DNA from: Prorocentrum cordatum
Lineage: Eukaryota > Sar > Dinophyceae > Prorocentrales > Prorocentraceae
DNA: 64,000 nt
NCBI GenBank assembly: GCA_963575745.1
Contig: CAUYUJ010022069.1
Location: 7,501-71,500 of the forward strand
Direction: 5' to 3'
The notes beneath the pieces are model-generated. The model worked only from the letters and a program-made list of their open reading frames with translations. It ran no database searches and was not told the DNA's origin. Positions 21,511-31,162 of the stretch are shown here, one piece after another. Position numbers and translations under genes: made by a program. The stretch's first letter is position 1, and every line of letters begins with the position of its first letter.

Positions 21511-22252
21511 TGCCAGATTATCCCGAGATGTGGTCAGGCTGTCATTTCGAACTGTGTGAAGACGAGGTTGACCCGTGGGCTGGCGAGACCAACTTTGCCG
21601 GGCCCAAGATCATCCCCCCTCCTCCTCCTCCGTCCTCGTCCTCCTCTTCCGTGACTGGGGGCGCTCAGGTGAATCTGCCAGCCCGTGCGAATTCAGATTC
21701 AGTTTCGGTAGTAGATGATGGTGAGACCCCCTCAAGCGAACGAGAAACCCATTGAAACGAGGATACCAAAACCCCGTCACACTCCACTGCTGATGCTGCT
21801 GTCCCTGCTTTCGCGCTCCCCTCTCATATGTGGCTTTTGGCTCGAGCTCAGGCAGGTTTTCGCCCTCAAACTTTGGAGCAGGTTTGGGGGCAAGTTCGCG
21901 CGTCTCTGGTTTTCAGGGATGGCGGGCCCACGTTTTACATGTCAGCAGTGCGTATGCAGCGTGGATCAGCAGCGTGGGGCAAACTCATCACAACTTGGAC
22001 CCGTCCAACAAGCCTTCGCGCTCAGAGGGTCCCAAGCTGGTTACTCATCGCGTGCATCAGAGTGAGCATTCTCGAAACATGGCGCTGCAAGACGTTGCGG
22101 CGAACTGGTGGGAACATGTTCAGGTGATACTGCACAAGTTGGCTCAACACAAGCGGCGAGGGAATGGTCTTAGCCAGTCTGAGGCCTTGACACCCGCTGG
22201 TGGCAGGGTAGCCCCCAGGATGTGCTCTCAAGTCGGTTGGCAAAAGGCCTAA
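21507..22252 (+). pseudogene. LINE spacer between endonuclease and RT, fragmented
   Basis: Three short frames in different phases cover the linker between endonuclease and RT: 21507-21755 (MPDYPEMWSGCHFELCEDE, then a Pro/Ser-rich run), 21828-22127 and 21830-22252. No catalytic motif is expected here. The phase changes show accumulated indels. Confidence 0.45.
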
Positions 22253-22280
22253 CGATACGACGTGGTCGCCCTGGCTCACG

Positions 22281-22940
22281 GTGCTCAGAAAACTTCGAGA
22301 TATTCCCTTCCAGCAGCCTCAGGAGGCCCTGAATGTGGCGAGGCGAGCTCGCGGGCATGCCATATCAGTTTCGTTTACTGAACTTGAACAATGGATTGGT
22401 AGAAATGAACGCACAGGCGCAATCTTTCGAGCCACGAAGGAGATGCCAGTAGCAGAGCAGGAATTCTCAGCATCGACAGGAGCCGCATTTCATCCCAAAG
22501 ATGTGGTGGACCATAAAGCAGAGCAGTGGCACTCGTTGTGGATGTCAGGGGACAAGCAGACAGTTCCCAAAGTTCGAGCACTCTTCGATCGCATCCGTTT
22601 GCATTCAGCTTCAGAACCTCTGATGCCTCTCGCCACCGACGACATTCGAGCGGCAGTCAAGCAGATGAAACCCCGGGCAGGGCAAGGGGTCGATCGGCTA
22701 TCGCCGATCGACTGCGAGCGACTGCCCGATCAGGCGCTGGCTGAGCTTGCAGTTATGTATACAATGCGTGAACAATGTAAAACATGGCCGTGGCAACTCA
22801 TGCCAGTACTGGGGCGACTTTTGCCCAAGAAGAGTGCTGGCAATCGTGTGGTTGGTCTTATATGCATGGTATGCAGAGTATGGTCGCTACCGAGGGAACC
22901 TCTCATTCGGGTGTGGACCGCCGCGGGCCAGCCAGATTAG
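22281..22940 (+). pseudogene. LINE reverse transcriptase, N-terminal fingers
   Basis: The frame carries AVKQMKPRAGQGVDRLSPID, matching the RT segment in which a K/GxDG/D-type loop precedes the fingers. It continues with LMPVLGRLLPKKS and then NRVVGLICMVCRVWS, the RPI-like region (typically GxRPIxLxxxxxRxWS). It ends at a TAG (22938-22940), beyond which the same phase stays recognisable (ALREACMRALDKELFTKLKA) until about 23063. The domain is therefore interrupted by at least one in-frame stop. Confidence 0.65.
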
Positions 22941-23808
22941 GAGGCAGCGATCACGGGCAACTCGGCCTTGCGCGAAGCATGCATGAGAGCTCTTGACAAA
23001 GAGCTTTTCACCAAATTGAAAGCAGCGCATGGCCACGGGTTATCAGATACACAGTCCTTTTCATGACGAAATGGAATGAACAATGTTGGTCGAAGGTGCG
23101 GTCAAATACGGTGTCGCTCCAGTCAGGCCTGGGCTCGAGCTGCAAACTTGCGCTGGGCCAAAGCTTTTGGGCCAAGGGGATGCAATGTCTTGCCCGTTTC
23201 AGGGCACGCGCAGTATTACTCAAGGCTTGCGGAGTGGAACAAGATTTGCGAAAATGGTTGCCAACATGATTATGGCTCGCCTTACCGTCATTCACCCTCA
23301 GCTCTCTGAAAGGTCATGCATTCATGACCTCTCTCAGACAACAATTGGATCACGAACGTCAGTGTGCGAATCGTTAGTGGAAGGTATCACGACGGCGAAT
23401 GATTTGCTTTCAGAATTCCCCCGTCACCTGGCAAAGAACAGTACCGTCAATTATTCACGCATGCGTGGCGCAAAACGTATTCAGAAGCGGCTGCAGAGGA
23501 GAGGCATTCAAATTGCGACAATTCCTCTGACCTTCTACCTCGGCGTCGACCTGGCGAGCGGCAAGAGACATGGACGAGCTGCACAACGGAAACGGGACGC
23601 CAATACCTTCAGGCAGCATCACAAAGTTCGGCGATCTGCGTTCACGTCCAAGCGCTTCAAAGTGTTGCAAAAGGTGGAATTGGCGGGCCCTCAGGCAGAC
23701 GCGAGGTATGGGCACCAGGTCCAAGGTCTACCTGCTTCCTCGCTCACACACACCCACGGCGGCGATCGGGCGCAGTGGCAGGAGGCCACCGGCGAGGGCA
23801 CTGTCTGA
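22941..23808 (+). pseudogene. LINE reverse transcriptase, palm and thumb remnants
   Basis: From 23083 the new phase has ITQGLRSGTRFAK, equivalent to RT motif B. It then has RSCIHDLSQTTIG at 23311-23349 where the catalytic FxDD/YxDD box of motif C belongs. The aromatic residue is Cys and the first Asp is His (CIHD, 23317-23328). The thumb-like end has FYLGVDLASGKR. Motif A (D...F/YD) was not found; it would lie near 23000-23080, where the frame breaks. With motif C altered and motif A unlocated, polymerase activity is very unlikely. Confidence 0.65.
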
Positions 23809-24142
23809 CAACGTTGCTGGACATCAGAGCTCCAGGGGCAGACCCAAGGTATGCCCTGCCTCACCAATGCCTTGCCGAGTTGCCCCGGGTACGGCTTGGA
23901 GTTCCTCGCTTTCGGATGCCAGTCGCACGAGGCTGGGCTGCCACAGTTTCGGATGTTCAGCAGCACCAACCCCAGAGTCGTGCCCGACTGATTCGGGGAC
24001 CGCTCACGGCTGGCATCTACTATCTCCTCGGCGCGGGATGGGAGATACCTGAACCAGCGCTGTGAGCGGCAGATCACGACGGGCACCAGGCTGGTTGGAA
24101 ATTCGATGGTCCAGGGTTTCAAGCAAGCGGTCAAGCAGTTGA
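23809..24142 (+). pseudogene. LINE connection region between RT and RNase H
   Basis: A short frame at 23775-24065 (PHQCLAELPRVRLGVPRF, YYLLGAGWEIPEPAL) lies in the linker between RT thumb and RNase H. The composition resembles the retained protein, but no active-site motif is present. Confidence 0.4.
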
Positions 24143-25396
24143 GTGGCTCGGTGCCTGCGCTCGGTCTATTATTCTGATGAAACAATGGAAGCAAGCAGCA
24201 GCGTCAACCTGTTGTGGAGGAGGACTGGAAGCAGGAGTGGATACTTTCAGTCTGGGGACGCAACTGTATCAGCTGGAGCAGATCCCCAAGATTGGACGCA
24301 GGTTGGCCCATCTACACTTCTAACTGTATCACTTGGTGGGGCGTGGACAGCGTCTCGCAAGAATGAAGCAGGATACTCAGTCCCATCTCAATGTGCAAGA
24401 TGTGGAGAAGGTCCACAGACGCCCATGCATCGTTTCTGGAGTTGCAGGTGCAATCGCGGGGTAGCAGCCTTTGATCTGTCACAAGATTTGAGCCACAACG
24501 GGTTTGCTCAAGGTGACAGTATGGAGTGCGACTGGCATCGAGGGTTAAATCCCTCCCATATCACGGCTGTGGACCCCCCTCCGAGCGAGAAGAGCTGGAC
24601 TGCCAGTCACACCGACGCCCTCGACCAGCATGTCTTTGGCGACGGCACGGGGTCCACGCCAATCATGATCCATGGTGATGCTCCAGGCGGCTTAGACACA
24701 CATGATCCTCGACTTCGTCGGATTGGGTTGGCGGTGTCAGCAAGTGGGGAAAAGCCAGGATCAGATTCTCGTGTTGTGTTTGGTCCGATTCCAGGAGTTC
24801 GACAAACCGTTCCTCGGGTCGAATTGGTAGCGGTCCTCTTGGGAGGTCGTTGGTCATCAGGTTGCATGGTTTTCATCACGGGCAATGAAGAAGTCTGCAG
24901 AGGATGGTGGGCGAGGTGGTTTCTCGCCTCGCAAGGGGCCAACTCAGACCTGTGGATGGAGATCGGCACCGCCCTCCAGAGGCAGAGCAGGCACCATTCC
25001 CAAACAAGTGTGGTCAAGGTGCCGTCCCACGTCACGGGCGAGGAGGTGGCCAACCGCGGCCTGCCAGGCCGCCTCATCGCTGGCAACGCGTTTGTTGATC
25101 ATCTGGCAGGAGAGGCAGCGAAACTGGCTCGTCGTCCCAAGGCTCAGCGCGCCCGTGTGCACCAAGCCGAGCACGAGGTCAGGCTCCTCAGGCAGAGATT
25201 GTTGAGGGCTACGCGTGAGGCCGCCGCCCACGATGAGAAAAAAAAGGCCCCCCCCCGTGCGGCGCGTGCTCCCACCAGGGTCCCTCCTCCTGCTCCTGCC
25301 AGGGTGGCCCTTGCTTGTTCGGCTCTCATATTGCGGGAAAAAGGTGCCTGGTCTGCCGAGGGTCCACGACTGCGGCAGCGAAAGAGGAGTTCTTAG
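24143..25396 (+). pseudogene. LINE RNase H with upstream zinc knuckle
   Basis: Longest intact piece, about 417 codons. A knuckle C-x2-C-x8-H-x4-C (CARCGEGPQTPMHRFWSC, 24392-24445) precedes an RNase H domain at about residues 165-335. HGDAPGG matches the first catalytic Asp (usually DGSG), TVPRVELVAVL holds the Glu, and NAFVDHLAGEAA holds the last Asp. The position of the second Asp reads FITGNEEV, where DNE is usual, so it appears to be Gly. KVPSHV is retained. The tail is Arg/Ala/Pro-rich. RNase H would remove template RNA during retrotransposition; this copy lacks one acidic residue. Confidence 0.7.
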
Positions 25397-25411
25397 AGTC
25401 GCCCTGCTTTC

Positions 25412-25708
25412 CTTTGGAGTCTCAGTCTTCGGGGATGTTAGAGGTGCCTCGGGGGGGAACAGTTACATCTCGCAGGGGGGTGGGTCCACCAATCTCACAA
25501 GATGATATATCACGAACACACGTCCTTGTGGTTTTGTGCGGCGTGCGCTTCCTACCATCAGCAGCAGCTCCGAGGTTTGGCTGATGAGTGCAAGGCCCCA
25601 CCCAAAGCCACAATCACTAAGAGTCGGCGAGAATATCTCGACCGAATATCCAGAGGTCCTATGCCCAAAATTCCCAATAGAGCTGAAAAGGCGGCTAGAT
25701 CCTCCTAA
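25412..25708 (+). pseudogene. LINE C-terminal Cys/His segment
   Basis: The frame from 25502 reads YHEHTSLWFCAACASYHQQQ, then LRGLADECKAPPK and RISRGPMPKIP. This matches the conserved tail I associate with dinoflagellate LINEs: a His-x-S-x-x-LWxC-x2-C signature followed by a LxxPC/CK block and G-x2-P. It stops at 25706-25708. A phase shift separates it from the RNase H frame. Confidence 0.55.
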
Positions 25709-25754
25709 TTAATCTTGAACTCGATTCGCGATCGGTCGTATTTTCTCTGATCTC

Positions 25755-25812
25755 CTGCTGCTCCTCCTCCTCCTCCTCCTCCTCCTCCTCCTCCTCCTCC
25801 TCTCCTCCTCGT
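25755..25812. repeat. (CCT)n microsatellite
   Basis: CTGCTG followed by about 15 CCT triplets just downstream of the LINE remnant. Confidence 0.85.
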
Positions 25813-25961
25813 TCATGTTCGATTCGAGGATGAACACGGTTTTGGACGTCTCCTGGCCGTCTTCGAGGAGTCCTGGAGCTCGGGGGGATCCAGGTAGGTC
25901 TGGGGCGACCCCCTCAGTGTTGACCCCCTCGGCACTGCCTGGCGTCCATCGAGGTATAGCA

Positions 25962-26117
25962 CTAGGTCGGGCATGTCCCCCTAGGCTTTGGACGAAACAT
26001 AGACATACTCAAAAGATGCTCAACAATGATCAAACAGGACTCGAAACATCGTGCCCAGTCTATGTTTTCTTTACTATGTTTGAATATCCCTCCTGTCGAG
26101 GGACACTCCCGACGTAA
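25962..26117. mobile_element. Family A MITE copy 2
   Basis: Left end TAGGTCGGGCATGTCCCCCT; right end GAGGGACACTCCCGACGTAA. The interior is AT-richer, with repeated TGCTCAACAATGATC-type motifs. Flanks GTATAGCA (25954-25961) and GTATAACA (26118-26125) look like an 8-bp target duplication with one substitution. Confidence 0.75.
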
Positions 26118-26508
26118 GTATAACAAGATGGGACCTCGGGAATCCAAGAGCACCTGCTGCCAGCGAACGGCCTGCCATCATGTGCGTCCGAACTTCGTTC
26201 GGCGGCCGCCCGCGCGCGCAGGAGCCCGCTCCGCCCGCAGGAGCAAAGCACAAAACACAATACAAAAACACCCTGCGACTCGCTCGTCTCGCGCGACAGG
26301 CAGCAGGCGGGCACTTTGGCCACCAGAGTTGCGCACGCGCCGCGATCGGCTCGGTCACCCGCGGGGACACTAAGCGACGCGTCGCTGCTCCGCGCGGGCG
26401 TGCGGCGAGGTGGGGGGAGGGGGGAAAATGGAAACGACCCTCGCGTCGTGATGGATCATTCCGATGGCCGCCTCGGATTATAAGCATGATGTGGTGACCC
26501 TGCAGGGG
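26118..26508. other. Unassigned spacer
   Basis: No recognised gene or element. Confidence 0.4.
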
Positions 26509-26509
26509 G

Positions 26510-27115
26510 CAGCCAATAGCAAGCAATGCAAAATAATGCAAATCAACGAACATATTATAACGCAACGCAAACCGGTACAAACCAATGCGATGTAAGATCA
26601 GCCATGTAAAGTAACGCAGAGCAGAGCAAGGCAATATCAGCCAATGCAAAGCAATGAAAGGCGATACGCATCCATGCAGAGCAATGAAGAGCAATGCAAC
26701 ACGATGCTACACAATGCAGAGCAACGCGGAGCAATCCAGCCGAATTGATGCAAATCAATGCAAGTCAACGCGCCGCAGTGTAACGCTGTGCGAATAAGCT
26801 GCGCAATGTAACACTAGACAAAACACAATAACGTAAAGCAATGCAATTCGGAACAATCCAAACCAATGCAGAGAAATGTACGCAAAGCGGAGCAAGCATG
26901 ACATGTGAAGCAATGCAGGGTGCGCCAACACAACAAAACAGTACACAATGCACAGCAATGCGACGCAGATCAATGCCGACACAAGGCGATGAGAAATTCA
27001 GAGCCATGTAGAGCAAAGCGCAGCAGGGCGGAGCAATGCAGAGCAGTGGAACGACAGGCAAACAGACACGAAGCAATGAAGCGTATCGCCAAGCAACATG
27101 CAACACAGTGCGTGG
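26510..27115. repeat. Degenerate ~10-bp repeat (AGCAATGCAA)
   Basis: AGCAATGCAA and variants (AACCAATGCA, AGCAATGAAG, GGCAATATCA) recur at roughly 10-bp steps for 600 bp. The repeat is purine/A-rich on the + strand and the AA/CA steps stay near helical phase. No protein is called. Confidence 0.6.
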
Positions 27116-27321
27116 CACTGCGAGCGGCAACGGGAACTCAGAGCAGCGCTGGCGGCAAAGGGGCGTGAACAGAGGGGCCACGGGGCGGCCACCTGGCGGG
27201 CACGGGCCAGACACCTGACACGCGCAGCCAGCTCGGCAGGCTCGGCAGCAAGAACCCTTGGTGCAACTGCTGGCTCGACAGAGGTCGGCGCCCGCGGCGG
27301 ACTGCTTTGCCCTCGCCGAAG

Positions 27322-27407
27322 GCATGCCCTGCGACCCACCCTCGCTGCTTCAGCCAGATCGACGTCTGCGGCGGGCAGCTGTTCGCTGGCCTTGGAGAGC
27401 ACCGTTG
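27322..27407 (+). CDS. Possible cysteine-containing exon, cut by a MITE
   Basis: The + frame reads CPATHPRCFSQIDVCGGQLF, with three evenly placed cysteines and natural composition, and runs into the left flank of the family A MITE at 27408. A diverged second copy of the same coding pattern (CPATSPHCFNQLGAC) lies at 27611-27655, just past the MITE. This looks like a tandem exon duplication with a transposon between the halves. No start, splice sites or family could be assigned. Confidence 0.3.
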
Positions 27408-27572
27408 AGTTAAGTCGGGCGTGTCCCCCTACAGGGGGACTTTGAACCCAAATAAAGAAATACTGAAACAATACCCCCCAAATACTCAAAAATAGAAGAC
27501 ATATCGTCCCCAGGCTACTTTTTTACTATTTTTGTATATTCTCTCTGTAGGGGGAGGGACACGCCCGACTCA
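27408..27572. mobile_element. Family A MITE copy 3
   Basis: Left end TTAAGTCGGGCGTGTCCCCC; right end GGGGAGGGACACGCCCGACT. ACCGTTG flanks both sides (27401-27407 and 27573-27579), with partial matches outside it. The AT-rich interior contains GAAATACTGAAACAATACC and no coding potential. Confidence 0.8.
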
Positions 27573-27604
27573 ACCGTTGCGCAACACCGCTCACGTGGCC
27601 TTCC

Positions 27605-27835
27605 GACGACATGCCCGGCGACCAGCCCACACTGCTTCAACCAACTCGGCGCCTGCCCGCGCCCAGGAAATTTGGACGAACAAAATCTGCGCCCGCGGCG
27701 GGCCGTTCTACATTGGCGCCCCCATCACTCTCACAGTCGATGTACTACCAGAAGGAACGCCAGACAAGGAACAAAGGGGCTTTTCTGGCCACGGTGGGCC
27801 TAGCCCAAAAGCAAATCCCGCGACATCAATCTAAG
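27605..27835 (+). CDS. Possible exon, second copy of the 27.3-kb pattern
   Basis: One frame has CPATSPHCFNQLGAC, related to the exon-like patch at 27322. Another has KICARGGPFYIGAPITLTVD followed by VLPEGTPDKEQ (about 27670-27780). Composition is protein-like, but the phase change between the two parts means an intron or frameshift must lie near 27660. Function unknown. Confidence 0.25.
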
Positions 27836-28229
27836 AAACGACCCAGATCCCCGAGCCCCTTCCGAACCCAAAGCGGTCCTTCTTTCAGCGTCTTGGCTGT
27901 ACCCGCAATTGCGGGGCGTGGAGCCCATCCTTCCAACATTGCCCCTGATGATCACAGACTGTTCTGGGGGCTTCCTTGGCGCACCTTGGGCCGTCTTAGA
28001 AGCCCTGTGGGCCGACCCCACAGGCCCAAATCATGAAGAGACATGCTTGCCAGCGTCCAGCGTGGAGACAAGACAGTGAGCTCTTGAACCCAGGATGCGC
28101 AATGTGTGGTGCAGTCTATGGGGTTCGCGCGATATTGTTGGTGCAGCCTGCATGTTGCAACGTACGTGGCGAAACTATGTAAGGTAATCCGTGTGAAGCT
28201 CTACGTTGAGCAGGGACCGACCTTCCCGG
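27836..28229. other. Unassigned spacer
   Basis: No recognised gene or element. Confidence 0.4.
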
Positions 28230-28244
28230 CATTCCTATAGTCCT

Positions 28245-28392
28245 ACCGCGGAACGTTCTCTTAGAACTCAAAAATGTTCTAAGAACAAAAATAACGTTCT
28301 TAGAACATCAATCCGATGCGCTAAAACAAAACGGTCCCAACCAGAAGTGTTCAGAGAGCATTTCGCGGGAGCCACAAAAGGTTCTTAGAACA
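28245..28392. repeat. Cluster of GTTCTTAGAAC palindromes
   Basis: GTTCTCTTAGAAC, GTTCTAAGAAC and two copies of GTTCTTAGAAC occur within 150 bp in an otherwise unstructured, A-richer stretch. The palindromes could be protein-binding sites or remnants of short inverted-repeat ends; no element boundaries were resolved. Confidence 0.5.
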
Positions 28393-28600
28393 GTGCTTGG
28401 TAGGGCTATAGGCGAGCCGGGACGCTCCACCACTGCTCGACTACGTGAGGCGCAGACTGCGTGTGCAGCCCGCAGCGCGCGTGCGGTGTACGTGTGCGCC
28501 CAGAAGGACGCCAGCCAGCGCAGGGGGGCGCCCGCGGAAAGCCCACGGGGGCAGCCACCGGGCCGACATCCCAACAACGCCCCGCCAGCGCCAGGGTCAG
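28393..28600. other. Unassigned spacer
   Basis: GC-rich, no recognised gene. Confidence 0.4.
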
Positions 28601-28911
28601 CTCGGGCCTGCCCCCCTACAGGGGGGGATTCTGGACGACAAGTACAAGATACCAAAACATGCTCAAAAGATTCCTCAAAATACTCCAAAACCTACTCCAG
28701 ATTTCGTAATAAAAGGGAGGGGGTCTGGACCCTCCAAGACAAGCCGTTTCAGACCTCCCCCGTGGGAGAACCCTCCACAACATCGCCCCCAGACCCCCCC
28801 AGGCCCTCCAAGATGGCCTGGAAGAGGCCCCCCCCGAAATGAGACCCCCCTCCCTTTCTTACGAAATCTGGAGTACTCTTGAACATCCCCCCCGTAGAGG
28901 GACATGCCCGC
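28601..28911. mobile_element. Family A MITE copy 4, host of a nested MITE
   Basis: Outer ends are CTCGGGCCTGCCCCCCTACA and GTAGAGGGACATGCCCGCC. Most of the interior is a family D element inserted at a TA (28693-28875). Without it the host would be about 130 bp, within the range of other family A copies. The flanks do not give a clear duplication. Confidence 0.7.
28693..28875. mobile_element. Family D MITE copy 1 (TA-flanked)
   Basis: Termini TACTCCAGATTTCGTAATAA and its inverse TTACGAAATCTGGAGTA are near-perfect inverted repeats extending into GGGAGGGGGTC. The body includes GACAAGCCGTTTCAGACC. A second copy lies inverted at 34993-35177. TA at both ends is the hallmark of Tc1/mariner-type insertion. 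Confidence 0.8.
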
Positions 28912-29063
28912 CTTCCCGCAGGGGGGCACGGACCAGGCGCCCACGGGCGGCGGCAGGGCCACAACCCCGGGGCTCTCCCGGCCGGCGCCCGGGGGCGAGG
29001 CGCCCGCGGGCGACGGCCGTGGGAACGCCCGGCACTCCCACGCAGCGCAGGGAGCGGCGGAGA

Positions 29064-29227
29064 TTGAGTCGGGCATGTCCCTCTACAGGGGGAGTGTTCA
29101 AAAGTAGTCGAGCAATAGTCTGGGGCCTATTCTTGGAGTAGTTTGGGGGCACCTTGTGAATATTCGTTGAGCATTTTCCCTGTAGGGGGACAGGCCCGAC
29201 CCCCTGTAGGGGGACAGGCCCGACCTA
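29064..29227. mobile_element. Family A MITE copy 5 with duplicated right end
   Basis: Left end GAGTCGGGCATGTCCCTCTA. The right terminal block CTGTAGGGGGACAGGCCCGA occurs twice in tandem (29179-29199 and 29203-29223). GGCGGAGA (29056-29063) and GGCGAAGA (29228-29235) flank the whole unit, so the extra terminus lies inside the target duplication. Confidence 0.75.
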
Positions 29228-29289
29228 AGGCGAAGACCCGAAGGTCCCATCCGCCTCTTTCAGCGAGGAGCACCCCCTGAGCGCAAGCA

Positions 29290-29610
29290 CTGTTTTAGGG
29301 GGAGCTGCGTCCTGCAGGGATCTTAACCGTGTCTCGCCGTTTCGGTCTCAGGGGCGCCCAGGACGGCCAACGAGGTCCCCAGGGCCGCCCCAGCCCAAGA
29401 GGCCCCCAAGATGGCCCCAAGAGGTGGAGCACGAACTGACATTTGGAGCCCTGGGCACGAAGATGGCATCCGAGAACGCCAGGAAGCCCCCACATGCCCC
29501 CAGACCAGATGCCCCCGAGAGACTCCCCAGAGGCCCCCCGGAGACCCCCAGGAGACCCCCAAGAGACCCTCAAGAGGCCCCCCGAGAGGCTGTGGACAGG
29601 AAATGCCTCC
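29290..29610. repeat. Degenerate GGCCCCCAAGA repeat
   Basis: CAAGAGGCCCCC, GGAGACCCCCAG and related motifs recur every 11-12 bp, especially 29390-29420 and 29515-29590. No convincing gene is present. Confidence 0.55.
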
Positions 29611-29817
29611 CAAGGAGATCACAAAGGCCTCTGCGAGGCGTCTTGTCCACGACCCAGGCACGGTGGCGGCTTGGGCTAGGAAGCCACCAAGTGATCGCCC
29701 ACCCGCAGGGAGGGAGCGGGACAAAGAGGAAGCGGACACGGCTGGGGCCAACTGCGGCCGACCGCCAGGTGAAAAAAGAACCCCGCGGACGTCTTCGGGA
29801 AGCGAGCCGCTGACAGC

Positions 29818-29850
29818 GATGCATCGGCGATGCGGCGCGATCCTCCGACC
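29818..29850. repeat. GCATCGGCGATGCGGCGCGATCC-type repeat, isolated copy
   Basis: GATGCATCGGCGATGCGG followed by CGCGATCCTCCG recurs at 34.36-34.39 kb within a longer array, and variants occur at 57.34 kb. Confidence 0.6.
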
Positions 29851-29897
29851 CCGACTAACTACTCGGACCTGCACGGATTCCCCGGGGCCGTAGGCGA

Positions 29898-30140
29898 CCC
29901 GAGGAGGAGGAGGAGGAGGAGAAAGAGGAGGAGGAGGAGGAGGAGGAGGAGGAGGAGGAGGAGGAGAAGGAGGAGAAGGAGGAGAAGGGGGGGAGGAGGA
30001 CCAGGGGAGGGGGAGGGGGAGGAGGAGGGAAGGAGAAGGAGGAGGAGGAGGAGGCTCGTATCGAGCAGGTCATTTCTACGCCAAGAGGAGGAGGATGAGG
30101 ATGAGGAGGAGGAGGAGGAGGAGGAGGAGGACGGGTCGCC
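29898..30140. repeat. (GGA)n microsatellite
   Basis: GGA triplets interrupted by GGGGGAGG and by a unique 30-bp insert at about 30055-30090. Low-complexity Glu/Arg/Gly frames are ignored. Confidence 0.85.
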
Positions 30141-30918
30141 TAAGCCCTTCGGAGAAACTCCCCGCTCGGACGCCATCCAGGAGGCTTAGAGCCTCTGCGT
30201 TTCCCCCGCCGAAGCGAGGCCGACAGCCGCGGCAGAGGGTGTCGCGACAGCAGGGCCGTCGCCTCGCCCCGGCTGCCGAAGCCGCCCTGCCTGCCTCGGC
30301 TGGCCAGGCCTGCCAGCCCCTCCCCTGCCACGTCCTTCAAGCAGGGGATCAGCTAAACGTCGTTCATTTCTGATCGTGCTCGTTTGTGATTGTGCTCGTT
30401 TCTAACTGTTCCTGGCCCCCCCAGTGGCCAGGAAGAGGCCCAGGGTGGCACAATTAGGAATGAAAGGGTCTTGGCCCCCAAAGATCAAGTGATCTTCGAA
30501 GAATTCGAAATTAAAAGCGTGTACATATTTACCCCGAAGTTGATGCTTCGTCTCATCTAGAACCGAAGAGAGTACACGGTTCGTGGACTGCTACGTATTC
30601 CTTCGGCGGTTCGACGAACAAAAATCCATGCTGGGGTGAATCAATTCTGCGTTTGATCTCCTACTCGAATCCTGTAAAGACGAAACCAGGTCAGGGACAG
30701 CATCGGGCCAGGACAGATCGAGGCATCTGGACCTCGTTTCTGAATCTCGGCCACAGCCCAAGCCATGCCGCGGGTGGGTGGGTGGAGGCAGCGCCGGCCG
30801 ACAACCTGTCCATTCACGCTCTGCAGCGGCCCCACGCGTGCCCGCGCGCACCACGTGCTGCGCACCCCCTTCTGGACCTGCGCAGCCGACAAGGCAAGGC
30901 TATCCGGGGGGAGGGGGA
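30141..30918. other. Unassigned spacer
   Basis: Contains a short direct repeat (GTGCTCGTTT at about 30376 and 30394). No recognised gene or element. Confidence 0.35.
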
Positions 30919-31039
30919 GTTGAAGACCAAGAAAACTTCCTCCACATTGTGGGCCAGCGCGGCTACTTTCGTTTTGAGGTGCGCGACCGCAAGCTGGTCG
31001 ACCGAAGCAGGGACGGAATTTGGTTTTCAACCGAGCAGA
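30919..31039 (+). CDS. Possible exon (unknown protein)
   Basis: The + frame reads DQENFLHIVGQRGYFRFEVR followed by DRKLVDRSRDGIWFSTEQK. It has balanced composition and no low-complexity bias, unlike neighbouring frames. It is bounded on the right by CAGAAGGTGGGG, a plausible 5' splice site at about 31040. No homologue or partner exon was recognised, so this may be a gene relic. Confidence 0.3.
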
Positions 31040-31162
31040 AGGTGGGGACGTGCGGGGCCCGACGACCCCAGCCATCGCCGGACCCTGAACAAGCAGAAGT
31101 CTCCCGCGACCCTGCGGTTCTGGAAGCGGCGCGGGGCGCCGGGGCGCTTAAGCACACGGTCT

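Larger units (their letters stand above)
18886..25710 (+). mobile_element. Decayed LINE (non-LTR retrotransposon)
   Basis: One + strand element with the usual order: ORF1-like coiled coil, AP-type endonuclease, reverse transcriptase, RNase H, and a C-terminal Cys/His segment. Every domain boundary is crossed by a frameshift or stop, and three catalytic positions are altered (see parts). The 5' end is uncertain, since upstream DNA is a GGC array and GGCCCC repeats. A (CCT)n tract begins about 50 bp past the last recognisable codon. I saw no poly-A tail or target duplication. The layout resembles LINEs abundant in dinoflagellate genomes. Confidence 0.8.

Noticed and set aside
28245-28392. GTTCTTAGAAC cluster as heat-shock elements
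   Set aside because: The spacing between TTC and GAA is three bases, not the two required for heat-shock elements.
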